Source: Combretum micranthum
Taxonomy: Eukaryota; Streptophyta; Magnoliopsida; Myrtales; Combretaceae
Assembly: GCA_024138025.1 (NCBI GenBank)
Contig: JAMXBD010000714.1
Location: 372,001-436,000, forward strand
DNA: 64,000 nt
Reading direction: 5' to 3'
The stretch's first letter is position 1, and every line of letters starts with the position of its first letter. The translations under genes were made by a program, and so were the position numbers. The notes under the pieces are model-generated. The model ran no database searches. It worked only from the letters and a program-made list of their open reading frames with translations, and had not been told where the DNA came from. This document shows, one piece after another, positions 46,515-58,734 of this stretch.

Positions 46515-46895
46515 GAATTCCACTATAAAAGCAATCCTATTTGCATGCATTCCATTTAAAACACCTTCATTTTCTTTTCTACGATCAATCAAATTCTTGT
46601 TATATCTTTTCTTGAATTCATCTCCATTACTCTTCGATTCTTTAACATCATCAGCAAACTAAACTCTCTTTTGCTTCATCATGCTCTTGTTCTTCTTCTT
46701 GTTTCTCATATTTGAAAAGCACCAACCCTATCACACCCAAAAGGATACCCTAGTTGTATTATGCCAAATATGAAACAAACTGATGATCTTGAAATTTTAT
46801 AAATTGTATTAAAGATCATCAAAGAGAATCACAAGTGCATGATACAATTAGTTACACTAAGGAAAGTGACTCGACAGGATCTTTTGTTGCATTGA

Positions 46896-46929
<34 letters not shown>

Positions 46930-47094
46930 CCACATAATAATAGACAAATAAATTGCACCATTTTTCAAGTCATTATATTGATACAGATTAAGTTCTTAAA
47001 CATAACTTAAGAGTCTGACAAAATAAAACATCTAAATACTAAAACATAAACATTTTACCTAAACTTAAGTTCATCAAGCTTTATGATCCATACT
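46515..47094. repeat. Flanking sequence with a second LTR-like start at 46727
   Basis: TATCACACCCAAAAGGATACCC at 46727-46748 resembles the first bases of the TGTCACGCCCC family, but what follows does not match its body and no end is visible. A minus-strand stretch at 46640-46725 encodes a short Glu-rich peptide of unknown meaning. An (AT)n run lies at 46899-46927. Confidence 0.3.
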
Positions 47095-48379
47095 TGTTAT
47101 GCCTTGAAGGGTATTCTAAATGTGGCAGTCCATCGTATATAATATTAAAACCTAAGAATAACTACCTTTGTCAAGCAAAGACTTCCGTACTATGTATAAG
47201 AAGTACTTCACAACCAAGAGAACACATTATAGTAGTAGAATTCATGAAGATAGCAATTAAATAGCAAAACAAGAGAACTATATATTATTAAACATAAACA
47301 AAGTCAATTAAATTTCTTAGGAACATACCTCCGCTAATATCCTCAAATAGATTATAATATTATAGTCATTCATAATGATCTCCAAAATAATAACTTATCA
47401 CATATTGAACATAAAAGTGCTTCCAAGGGAATCTTCATTCTAATCTCTCAAATCTTTCTTTTGAACTTCTAAAGTCCACAAATGATTTCCTTGAAATCAC
47501 GTCCGAGTGAAGTCTCGAGTATTCCTGTTTCAACAAAGATCTATGGGGTGTAAGCTTACAACGTGCTTAGTGAGATATTCCTTTTATCCGTACCATACAT
47601 CCATAACCCAAACAAGTTTATTAATTTCAAACATATGCTTTGCAGCAGACACATATTATAAACAAACTTGTATGGGTATTTGGAAACCATACATAGAATG
47701 GATTTACACCCTCCGTGTCAAGGAATGAGGAATTGGATTTCAAGGACTTTGCAATCTTCACTGCTGGTCCTCAATCACTTGCTCATAGTGATCGATCAAC
47801 GCGGCTCATCCTTGGGGTCGTGTTCCCTATACAACATGGTTCTCCTAAGAATGAGTAAGGCTATCAAGCCCTTTTGATTTCTCGCGTAGGGATAGCAGTA
47901 TTTAATATATGACTCGATGGATGATATACGTGTCTATTTCATTTATATCAAAGCCGAATATAATTTAAGTATACTTAAAGGCAATCAAACAAGTATCATA
48001 CACCTATAATCAACATGTAATATTGATGATGTACTTAAATAATCATTCATTGGTTTCGATATGCTTAGCATCCATTGTCATAAATTCATACAAGCACATA
48101 CACATGTACTCATAACCCCATACATATTCTTTTTATCTTACATTTATAAATCTAGTGCAATTATTTATAACTACAAGCAAGATAACAAATTATAAGGAAA
48201 AACTCACTCATTTATAATGCAATCCGCTCAATCAAAATAATCTTCGGGAAAAGGACTTTGTAATCCTCGTCATCTAAACAAAAGAAATACCTGGGATGAG
48301 TATTTCATATTACTTCTACTTAAATTTCTAACTCTATTTATCCTATTCGCATAACTTTTCTCAGTTCGGAGGTTTTAAC

Positions 48380-48408
48380 TTAAAATGACCATAACTTGCT
48401 CTTTTTAA
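48380..48408. promoter_or_regulatory. 29-bp imperfect palindrome in LTR E
   Basis: TTAAAATGACCATAAC, then TTGCTCTTTTTAA; same length as in the other four copies. Confidence 0.45.
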
Positions 48409-49339
48409 CTTAGAATTTCGCATATTAGTAGCCATTTTCTACCTACTTCAAATGTTCTATGGTTGCTTCCAAAATGCTCTAGACTTTGATCCTTTTTAAT
48501 TTTCAAAATTTTGCTTCATTTGGGCTTTCTAAGCCAAGTATAAAATATTTTTATTTTTAGAAATCATATAGTAGTGATAATAACTTATATTACATGTATG
48601 ATTATAGTGATGTCCCAAAATAGAAATTTTGTAAAACAATTTTTTATGAAAGGTTGAAAAGTTAAGCTTAAGGAAAATTTACCTTTGGGTTGTAAACAAA
48701 ATTTCAATGCTTAGATTGGTGTAAATGTGAAATTTAACTAAAAATCATGGTCTTACATTATTTTGAATCCATGAATATTATTTCCATAATAAATTTCTTT
48801 TAACCAATTATTTTCCAAAACATGAATTTTTATGTGTTTGTAGAGAAAATTATTCTAAGTTGTACTATATTTAATATGTTCTAAGTTTTAGCATATAAGA
48901 AAAATTGAGTAAATGACATGTTCTAAATTTTTATTTTAAATAAAAATGTTTGTACATGTATTGTAAATAAGATTTCTAGAAAATTTTATATAACAAAAAT
49001 TGTCAGCATTTATATTTTAGAAAAATCATTTTGGCATTTAATATATATACATATATATATATATATAGAAAGTTGAGTGTTTCTTTCTAATCCTTTATTC
49101 CTAATGAAAGGATTTCCCAAGTATTGGAGATAAGGTTTTTAGAAAATATTTTGCATAATAAGGAATTATCAACATTCATATTTTTGGGAAAAATCTATTT
49201 TAGCATAGTAACAACATCATCTATGACCATATATGTATGAATAAATAAATAAATAAACTTAATAGCATAGAATCATACCAAGAACATAAAAATCATAAAT
49301 AGATAAACAAAAACATAAAGATATTAAAATATAAGCAAG

Positions 49340-49570
49340 GGAGTCTTAGCTTGTTATCAAGACTCCCCGGGACTTAAAATATTCCAATCACCATATGAAA
49401 TAAAATAAATCAAGCATAAAGAAATGAAATATAGAAGTCTTAGATTTTTATCAAGGCTTCTCGAGACTTGAAATATTTCCAGGATCATAAATAAATACAA
49501 GATATATAATAAGAAAACATGGAAGTCTTGGATTTATGTCAAGACTCCCCAAGACTTGAATTACACCAGT
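49340..49570. repeat. Hairpin unit repeated three times in LTR E
   Basis: GGAGTCTTAG...AGACTCC, GAAGTCTTAG...GGCTTC and GAAGTCTTGG...AGACTCC units start at about 49341, 49434 and 49522 (periods of about 94 and 88 bp). Each is followed by an ACTT-A/G-AA-rich spacer. LTRs A and B have one unit at the matching place. Confidence 0.65.
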
Positions 49571-50045
49571 CTCCTTCGTACTTGAAAATAGACAAGTCTA
49601 AGGCTAGAAGTTAACTAGTCTTATAAAAGTATGAAATAAATAAATTGCTTGTAATAAATGAATGCATGAAATAAATAAAGTTAGAATAGTATGCATTTTG
49701 GCTCTAATAATTATAGTTAATACATATATATATTATCATATAGAAAGTTAAGTTGGCAACATAAATAAAAGAACGTATTATGCACATGAATATAACACAT
49801 CAATGTAGCATGACTCATTGTGTTGTCTTGTATTACTATTCCTAGCATTTAGCATCATGGGAATTTTATGGAAAATAACTAGAAAGGGTGTTTAAGAATA
49901 ATTACCTAAAGGAAAAGTGGGATGTGTATGAGGTAGAGATGGAGAGTGTTTAAGAGAAAAATTTTAGAGAGAAAAGTTAAGAGGAAAATTTAGTAGAGTT
50001 TCATTATGGTGAAAGAAAAGTGTGAAAATGAGAGTGGGATATGGT

Positions 50046-50055
50046 GGTATTTATA
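50046..50055 (-). promoter_or_regulatory. TATA box of LTR E
   Basis: The minus strand reads TATAAATACC. A G-rich block (50120-50165) lies upstream in sense orientation. Confidence 0.55.
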
Positions 50056-50780
50056 GAGGAAAATTATGTGAATTAAAGTATAAAAAGAAAATGAAATAGA
50101 AAAAGAAATTAGAGAGGAAAAGAGGGGGCAGCTGCTATTTTGCAAGGGGGAGGGGTGGGGAGACACAGAGAGAGAGAGAGAGATTAATTTTAGTAGAAAA
50201 GTATAACAGAAGTTAAGTAAAAAGTGCCATTAAAAGTTTTATGGGAAAATGAAATATAAGAGATAGTTCTATAAGAATGTAAGAGTAGGTATAAGAAAAA
50301 GTAGAGTAGAGTAGAGTGAATAGTGATGAATAGTAAATAAATAGTAAACAAGACAATTAAATTACAGGTAGAGCTAAAAATATGCACATAAAAGCTAAAA
50401 CTGATGTTTTTATAAGCCGATAAAATTGTATCTAATATTTTATGAATATCTTAATATAGTTCTACTATAAATTGTTTATCGAGATATTTCATCTCGTTTT
50501 GCATGCCAGTGTCAAGATAGAGAAATTGATCTCGTAAAGGCTTAAAATGATCAAAATTTTGCCGTATCTAATAATTTTAGGACTTATACAATATATTCAG
50601 TTCATAATTTGAGTTCATCTTGTTTTCTTTGTTTATTTCATATTTTAGGTTTTTAGAAGCTTATCTTATTGAGTTTAGAGTTTTTAAGGTTTAAGGTCGA
50701 CTCGGTTTGACTTTAGGGTTCTGGTTTCGTTATCGATTCTAAGGTTCTATTTATAATATAGCCAATATATATGGTTTACA

Positions 50781-52440
50781 ATTTTATTATTAATAATTTT
50801 CCAGTGACATTATCTTGATCTGCACGTTAGTGATTGTGTATGGAAAAGGTTTGGTTTAATTGATGAAATTTTGGCTTAATAAATTAATACTCTATTATAA
50901 GAATTTAATTCTTTATTATTAAATATTATTTGGATATACTACCTCGATTAGCATGTTCATGATCAATTAGACGAATTGTTTAGCGTAAGATCTCCAAGTT
51001 GAGCGATCGTTGGATTTCGTTTTGTTTTTGAAGGTACTCATTTTCCTAGGGTTTGATAGTTGGGTTTTCTATTCCTACTATACTCATCAAACATTTACAA
51101 CTATTTTCTTGTTATGTTGTTTAGGGTTTTTAGGGCTTGTGATTGTAGATCGATGCTAAGGTTTCTTAGTTTGAAGGTTTAACCTAATTGTTTAAGTTGT
51201 AGTATATTAGATCATCTTGATGATGATATGTTTTATTTAAGTTGCTTTCCTATAAGGTTTTGACCTTTTCCTAAATCATCTAATATCCTAAGGTTACGGA
51301 TTCATTATTTGATCACATATAGGGTTTCTAGAGTTCTATTTTAACTTGGGTTGATTCTAGGGCTCCTATTTCAATATTAGTCCTAGGGTTCTAATCTAAG
51401 AGTATCGAGATTATAGGGCTCCCGTTTCGATATTAGCTATAGGGTTCTAACCTAAGAGTATTGAAAAATCTATGAGCTTACGATACTAGTGCGAAACTTC
51501 GAGAGGATACAAGCCATGGATACAAATGTACCCTGAAAAATCTATAGGAGTGTAAGCAAAACCACAACTTAGTGAGATAACCAAATAATACTACACATCA
51601 ATCAAGTTAATTATCAAACATATGCCATGCTACAATCAATCATATATACAGATACAAGCTTGGATGACCAAAATTCCAATAGGACAGAGTTTTACCCCCT
51701 CTCATCGGGGTTGAAAAAACCTATTCTCAATGATTTGCCATGTGCAATAGAGACTAAGAATCAAGGCAAATGGGTACCATTCCATTCTCAAAATCATTTC
51801 AAAACATTTCATTTTCAACATTGAAACTTAGAAACACCACTAAGTATTTAGCCATTTCACAATGAAACAAAGGTAACCTTATGTAAACTACGTAAATGTC
51901 ATTTAGAAAACTGAGTGAATACTAGAGAATCGAAATGCTAATATGTAATGGGCTATCATGACTCAATGCAAAAATGCATTTCATGCCATGCATGATAGGC
52001 TTGTTATAAGATCATATAGTATTAGATCGGTTTCATAAATAACCATTCATTTTGCAAACAATTCTCAACATATTCCAAGCAATATTTTTCAAGCAATGCA
52101 GTTATCACTCTTATTAACATACTTTTGTCAACCAATTATACACAACAAGCATATATTGATGACGATCCTAAAACACACATCCATTTAATTATCTATTGTT
52201 CAAGAATGTATGGAAAAACCGTGACCCGTTGCCTAGCAAAGAAAGAACCTTGGTATAAAGAGGATGCCATAATAGGTGATGGAGATCTAATTGATAAGTC
52301 TTGATGAATGATATGGAATAACCAATAAGTTCAAAGAGTTCTTTCAAGAACTAAAGATAAATTAAACTCTTAATTTTTATGAATAATACTTATTACATTC
52401 TCATTGATCAAGTGCCTATTAATAGGCAAAGAATACAAGA
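50781..52440. repeat. LTR-like sequence distantly related to the TGTCACGCCCC family
   Basis: The 51535-51590 block (TCTATAGGAGTGTAAGC, then ACAACTTAGTGAGATAACC) matches a family landmark also seen at about 5305-5345. The 51640-51710 block matches 1620-1690. The repeated phrase 'AGGGTTCTA/AGGGCTCC...TTTCGATATTAG' at 51350-51460 is a local duplication. Ends were not located and no gene is visible. Confidence 0.35.
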
Positions 52441-52565
52441 AATTGGCAACTTACCTAAATCAGCTTATGCTTCATGCCATAAATAGATAACTTTTATTCG
52501 TTTTTCCCTTATAACAAAAAGTCTTGAAATCAAAGAATAGAATAAAGACAAGAATCCAAAAAGAT

Positions 52566-52691
52566 AACTTTATTTATAATCTTTATTATGCATGCCCAAA
52601 TCTGCCTTCTAGTCTTCAAGACTTGGTCAACTTTATTTATGATCTTTATTATGCATGCCCAAATTTGCCTTTTAGTCTTCAGGACTTGGTC
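52566..52691. repeat. Two-copy tandem duplication, 63-bp period
   Basis: Units 52566-52628 and 52629-52691 each begin AACTTTATTTAT and end GACTTGGTC, with five or so differences. Confidence 0.85.
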
Positions 52692-55274
52692 AAATATGCC
52701 TATCTTGACTTTGGCCCACTTCCATGTTAACCTCGATGACGTGGATCATTTTTCGTTCATCCTTAGTGTGACACACTTAGACCTCCTCTTCCTAGACATC
52801 TTGGATTAATCTATTTAATGCATCTTTAAATCTTTTAGCTCGAGCTCATATAATCGGCCCATGTGGCATTTCAAGTGGATCTATACACCATTTCCAAGAC
52901 ATGCCTCCATCATTCCCTTCCTCTTGAAAATGATTTATCCTCAAATCATTACCTACATCAAAGCACTCAAATAAGTGACATTAAAAATAGCACTTACATT
53001 ATACTCACCAGGTAAATATAGCTTGTAGGCATTTTCATTGATGTGTTCAAGGACCATCGCATCTGGGAAGCAACTTGGAATGGCTTTATGTGGGAAATCT
53101 TTCTTTAGGCATGTGTACCCAAACCCAATCTCTGGGTTCAAAGACTACTTGGTGGAGCCCTTTATTGGCTTGTCTTGCATATTGCTCTATCATTTGCTCA
53201 ATGTTGAGCCTTGCCTTCTTGTGAATATACTTGACAAATTCGGCTTTCTTTTTTCCATCAAAATTAGCATCTTAGACATTGGTAAAGGATATAAATCAAA
53301 AGGAATTAATGAATTAAAACCATACACGATCTCAAAAGGTGAAAATTTAGTGGTAGAATATATAGTTCAGTTAACATGTGGCAAAAAATCTTCTCATATT
53401 TTAATGTTCTTTTTAATGATAGCCCTTAACAAAGTAGACAAAAGTCCTATTCACTAACTTGGTTTGACTATCAGTTTGTGGGTAACATATAATAGAAAAC
53501 AATAACTTAGTTCTTAACTTATACCACAAGGTTTTCCAAAAGTAACTTAAGAACTTAGCATTCCTATCCGACATAATTGTCCTATGCATATCATGCAATC
53601 TCACAATCTCCCTAAAGAATAAATCCGAACATGTGAAGCATCATCCGTTTTGTGTCATGGAATAACATGTGCCATTTTTTAAAACTTATCCACAACCACA
53701 AAAGTAGAATCACTACCACGTCTAGACCTAGGCATACCAAACACAAAGTCCATAAAAATATAAACCCAAGGTTCACTAAGAATAGGGAGTGGTGTGTAAA
53801 AGCTATGAGGTTGCATTCGAAGATTAGCTTGCTTACATGTGACACAACTCCCATAAATTCTCTCAACATCTCATTTCATGTGAGGCTAATAAAAGTGCTT
53901 TTGCAAAACCCCTAAAGTCTTAGTTACCCCAAAATGTCCCATCAATTTTGCACCATAAGACTCTCCCTTTAACAACTCTCGAATGGAATAATTAGGAATG
54001 CACAATTTATTTTCCTGAAACAAGAAACTATCATGCCTAAAGAATTTACCATTGGTTGCCTTTTCACAACATGCATAATCTTCACAAAAATCTTGGTCCA
54101 AAGGATACAATTCTTTAATGTGCTCAAAACCAAGCAATTTAGCACCAAGAGTTGAGATTAATATGTACCTCCGTGAAAGTGCATCGGCAACAATGTTTTC
54201 CTTACCTTGCTTATAGTGGATAACATATGGAAATGTCTCTATGAACTCCACCCATCATTTATGTCTCTTTTTCAACTTGTGATGGCCCATTAAATGCCTC
54301 AACGACTCATGGTCAGTATAAATCACAAACTTCTTAGGTTCAAGGTAATTTGCCAAGTTTCAAAGGCCTTAACCAATGCATACAACTCTTTGTCATAAGT
54401 AAGGTATCTCAAAGTGGTCTCACTAAGCTTCTTGCTAAAACATGCAATTGGCCATCGTTCTTGCATAAGAATGGCTCCAATGCCTAAACCTAAAGCATCA
54501 CATTCAGTCTCAAAAGTTTTTCCAAAGTTATGTAGAGCAAGCAAAGGAGCATGAGTTAGTTTTTCAATGATCAATTGGAATCTTTTTTCTTTCTCTTCTT
54601 GTAAACCCCGGTTTTTCAAGTAGCCAAGAAAACCCTAGAATCGGAAACCAAAACCCTAAACCGGAATAGCTTAAGTCTGGAGTGAGAACTAAGAACCCTA
54701 ATTCCGGCTTTTCCTCGGTTTCCAATTAATAAACTTTTCTAAGAAAATTTAATTTTGATTATAGTTCTTGATTATATTTTAAACTAAGAAAATATTAGAT
54801 TTTAAGAAAATTTCAATTCCGGGTCATCCCGAGACCCATTATAGAAAAACGTGCCCCGGAACTAGAATTTCAAAAATATACTTATGAGTACTCATTTGAA
54901 CCGAAATAAAATAAGGATTTCAAAAATATATTTTTCATAATTTTCCGGTTTATGAAAAATACAGTTATAGCCTTTTTATTCGTATTTTATTACTACCGGA
55001 AATTAAATTGTCTTGTCAACTATTCATTACTATTCATAAAGTACCACCTACACTACCTATTAGCCACCCTACAAGTCTAAACCTTACCATCACTCAAATC
55101 AAACCCATTCTTCCATAACTTTTTGTCCCTTCACTTCACTTCAACTAATGACATGTGATTCAAATCAAATCAAAGCTAAAGTAAGATGGAACAAGCAAGT
55201 GTCCCTCCCCCCCCCCCCCACCCACCATGCTCCTTTTGAAATTTCCCTTCTTCACTTAACCTAAATTCAACTCC

Positions 55275-55283
55275 TATATAAAC
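55275..55283 (+). promoter_or_regulatory. TATA box of LTR F
   Basis: TATATAAAC is followed about 10 bp later by a CT-rich stretch typical of plant transcription-start leaders. Confidence 0.6.
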
Positions 55284-56786
55284 TATCTTTACTCTCTCTC
55301 TCCTCATTCTTTCACTTTTCAAAATTCACAAAGTGTAAAAGCTCTCTTTCTCTCCCTATTTCCCCCCTTTGGCCGAAAGTTTAGAGCCCCACACACACAC
55401 TCACAACTTCCTATTTTCTCTTCTTGTCTTCCATTCCACTTCAATTAAGTAAAGTTCCACTACTTCCACTCATAAAACTTTGTTATGGCTAAGTGATTTT
55501 TAGATATTTCAACTCCATGTCCCCATGATCTTTTAGTAGGGACAATGAGATATCAAAACAAGAATCCCGAACCATTACAAAGTGGATCTCTCTTTTAAAG
55601 AAGCTTTCATGCCAAAAGCCTTACTTTTATCCATCAAAAAGTGTTCTTAAAAAAAGATCTTTTATAAAAATATAGTTTTTATGTTTTTAAAACTCATTTA
55701 AGCATTTGATAAAGTAGATCCATCATCTTATTATTCATGATCATGTAGGCATCTAAGGTGTTATTATCATTTTGTTTTTATGTGCATAAATAGTCTTAAA
55801 TACTTTCGTCTTTAGTAAATGACTTCCTAGTATATAGATCTATAGATAGATGAGTCCATGAAGTCAAAAAGAAAAGTACTTTACAAGAAAAAGACTTATG
55901 AAAATTCGGATGACTTTGAAAACCTAGGTCAAAAACACTTTTAACAACTTCTAAACATATATTTTATAAGAGAAATGAAGCCTATGGGTAATAGATAATG
56001 TTTAGTAGTATTTTTTTTGAGTCTAAATGAGTTTTTACTAAAGAAAATGTTGGAAAAAGAAATGAAGTCCATCGAAGTTTTGAGTTAAAAGTCATGTAGA
56101 CAAAATTCGTAATAATGGATGTAGGGTTAGAAAACACTATTTTTCCAACTTCAAAAATGATATTTTCTTAAATAAACGAAGTCCTTAGGATATAGGTATA
56201 GTAGATACTTAAAGTTTCAAGTATAAAATATATTTTCCCTAAAGGAATCAACTTGAAAATGGACTTTGGCAAATTCGGATTTTTGGAAACCCCATAGTAA
56301 AAGACCCACTTAAAAGTTTATAAATGTGAATTTTATTAAAGAAATAAAGGCCTTAGGATATAACTAATATAAGGGTCAAAATTTCTTTAAATAAAGTAGA
56401 GTTTTCTAAAGGAAATCCATGTAAAATGTAGATGTGGTCAAGTGTAGTAAATTCACTTACTAAACATTGAGAGGAAATGGTTTCTAAGAAAAGTTTATTT
56501 CTAAAAAAAATCGTTTTTAAATATAAAAGTTATAAGAACATAGACTCCTTAAGGTTCAATCATGACATTCATGATAGGGAAATCATTACCATTGCATGTA
56601 GCATCTTAATTACACTTAGGAATCTCAAATGCATTCATGAAAACCGCATTTTTGGAATTGACAAACCCGCTGTACAGATCTGATCCCTCAATCCGAGGCT
56701 TAGATATTTCAAAACTTGATTTAAACTTCATATTTAGAAAGCACTTCCGAAGTAGATAGATCGGTATAAAATTTGCAAAATTCGAC

Positions 56787-56815
56787 TTAAAACGACCAAG
56801 TTATGGCCATTTTAA
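56787..56815. promoter_or_regulatory. 29-bp imperfect palindrome in LTR F
   Basis: TTAAAACGACCAAGTTATGG, then CCATTTTAA, the reverse-strand version of the motif in A, B, D and E. Confidence 0.5.
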
Positions 56816-58095
56816 AACGGAATTCGGAAATGACGCGAATTCCGATTTCACTAAGTTTTTCTTAGAGTTTAGTGTCCTAAGTTGATAGAATACTTATTAG
56901 GGTAATTTCTTATATGAATAGGTGAACCTGTGGACGGTGACTATTTGCCTCGGACTATTATTACTAGAAACGGAAACGGAGTACCAATGGCGGAGTGAGT
57001 TTTTCTTCCCATTCATTTATTGCATGTGTTGTAAAGTAGTGCACTAGAATGTAGGTCAATTGAATGAAATATGAATAATGGGGATTAATGGGAATTATAT
57101 GATTGATGATGATGCGAGAACAAAATTAAGAATATCGAAAGGGTGAAACTTTGATTGTATAGTTAGCTATGATGGATTGTCTGATAAATTGATTGACCGC
57201 TAAGTAAATTGGCTTAATCAAATACTTGGACTAATGCTAAATTGACATGTGCATATCACAAGGGGATGGAGCATGAGCATTTGTAGGTTTAGTCATGAAC
57301 ATAAACGATCGAATAATCGTAGGTTAGTCGTGAACCATAAAGACATCGAATAATCGTAGGTTAATCGTGAACCATAAACGAATCGAATAATCATAGGTTA
57401 GCTGTGAACCATAAACGGGATATTGTTAGTACCGCAGTAGTCATTAATCTGCTAACCCGGGATGGAGGGCGCAATTCCATCCACATTGATTTCCGGTTTG
57501 TCATATGTATGTTGAACTCATGTGTTTGATGCATATACTTGTTGATTAATAACTTGATTGAATTGTTGTGGATAAATGTTTTTGTGGGAGATTACACTCA
57601 CTAAGCTGTTAGTTACGTCCTACAGTCCATTCTTTTGCAGCTTACACATTTATGGCTTAGGCGAGGACTCGGTGAACAGGTACCGAAGCTAGGATTTTCC
57701 CTAGAAGTTGTAATTTCTGTATTAGACTTCCATAGAAAACTTCTAAGACTTGGATGACTGTATGGACCGTTAAATATTCTTTTGTGGGGAATGCCCCTTA
57801 GATTTTGTAATATGTATTTATGTTTCATGAATTATATCTATTGCTATGCATGCCAAATTAAGCTTTTATCTTTCGGCCTGTACTTATTGTGTAAAGGTAC
57901 GTCTTAATCTATATGAGCCTCTCAAAAGACTAAGGTGGTAATTCGGGAATCTTATATGGCATGTGGCGGACTGTTACGTTTAGGGTACCCTATGGGGCGT
58001 GACACTTCTCCTCACCTAAACCCAATGCTCTTCTTGATGACTTTGGTTATCAGTGCGGCTATGCTACTAAAGTCCTTCACAAATTGCCGATAAAA

Positions 58096-58734
58096 TGGTA
58101 GTAACATATTACAAGGATATAAAGAACCAAACCACTAAGATAGTTTAGTTAGCTAAACCCCAATCACTAGTATAAGTATATTGACTTTAGTCACGAAGGT
58201 AGAGTGAAAGAGCTTCAACAAGGGTTTATACTCTTTAGCATTAGGATACCTCAATTATAAATACTATTGCATCTATGCTTTTCACCCAATTACATGATGC
58301 TGATATCTTTTTTTATACTAGCGTAACCCATTGTTGTATGAATCTTTTGTGCACGTGTGCATTGCACCTTTAGATGTAAATTTGGTTATGAGTATTCTTT
58401 TTAGGAGGTAAGTTGGTGTTATGTTAAATTTATAGTGACATATACATAAAGGGTAAAGAAAGAACCATGCTTATTAATTTTTCTAAAGATGAATTTTGTG
58501 GACATTAATGTCGTACTGGGCATTGCATGGTAATCAGGGCATCATTCTACTATTGACTATGATGATCTTGTAATCTACTTTCATCCACCTGGTATGGATT
58601 CCTTCAACTATATAATAGAAGTTAAAAGACTAATTAAAATATTTTTATATCAATCATAGTGTAAGCTTACAGTTTCAGCTACCTCTATGATAGTAGAACA
58701 AAGTTAAACTTTCAAAGAGAATCAGGATCTACGT
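58096..58734. other. Unassigned junction between two Ty3/gypsy remnants
   Basis: Possible trace of a protease (a DADIFFYTSVTHCCMN reading near 58290-58340) belonging to the plus-strand element that follows, but too weak to call. Confidence 0.3.

Larger units (their letters stand above)
47095..50780 (-). mobile_element. LTR E of the TGTCACGCCCC family, diverged solo LTR
   Basis: It begins TGTTATGCCTTGAAGGG and ends ATATGGTTTACA. The flanks ATACT (47090-47094) and ATTTT (50781-50785) agree at three of five bases, so the duplication is only suggestive. Family landmarks are present: 'GTGCTTAGTGAGATA' (about 47560), 'GGATTTACACCCTCCG' (about 47700), the 29-bp dyad (48380-48408) and TATAAATACC on the minus strand (50046-50055). 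It is the most diverged full-length copy. Open frames at 47507-47877 fall within it and are not genes. Confidence 0.75.
54600..58004 (+). mobile_element. Solo LTR F of the TGTCACGCCCC family, opposite orientation
   Basis: On plus it starts TGTAAACCCCGG and ends GGGGCGTGACA, the reverse complement of the other copies' ends. CTTCT at 54595-54599 and 58005-58009 is a perfect target duplication. Sense is plus: TATATAAAC at 55275-55283 is followed by a CT-rich leader (ACTCTCTCTCTCC). A run of 13 C is at 55207-55219. The 29-bp dyad is at 56787-56815. Host coding sequence resumes in frame across the insertion. Confidence 0.92.
52745..58095 (-). pseudogene. Ty3/gypsy (chromovirus-like) pol remnant, RT end to C-terminus, split by LTR F
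   Basis: Reading minus from 58095: FYRQFVKDFSSIAALITKVIKK (end of RT), then after solo LTR F a [21 protein letters not shown] block. RNase H follows with [25 protein letters not shown] and YKQGKENIVADALSRR. Integrase shows a GHFGVTKT zinc-finger block (about 53900), VDRFSKMAHF-like residues in broken frames, [13 protein letters not shown] (catalytic Asp, about 53565) and a [14 protein letters not shown] block in which the expected catalytic Glu is Lys. The end has INENAYKLYLPGEYNVSAIFNV (about 53000) and a DPLEMPHGPI...ARAKRFKDAL tail at about 52800-52870. Many stops and frame shifts. A CRM-like lineage is possible but not certain. Confidence 0.82.

Noticed and set aside
53038..53457. A 139-codon plus-strand open frame
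   Set aside because: It is antisense to the integrase C-terminal region of the 52.7-58.1 kb remnant.
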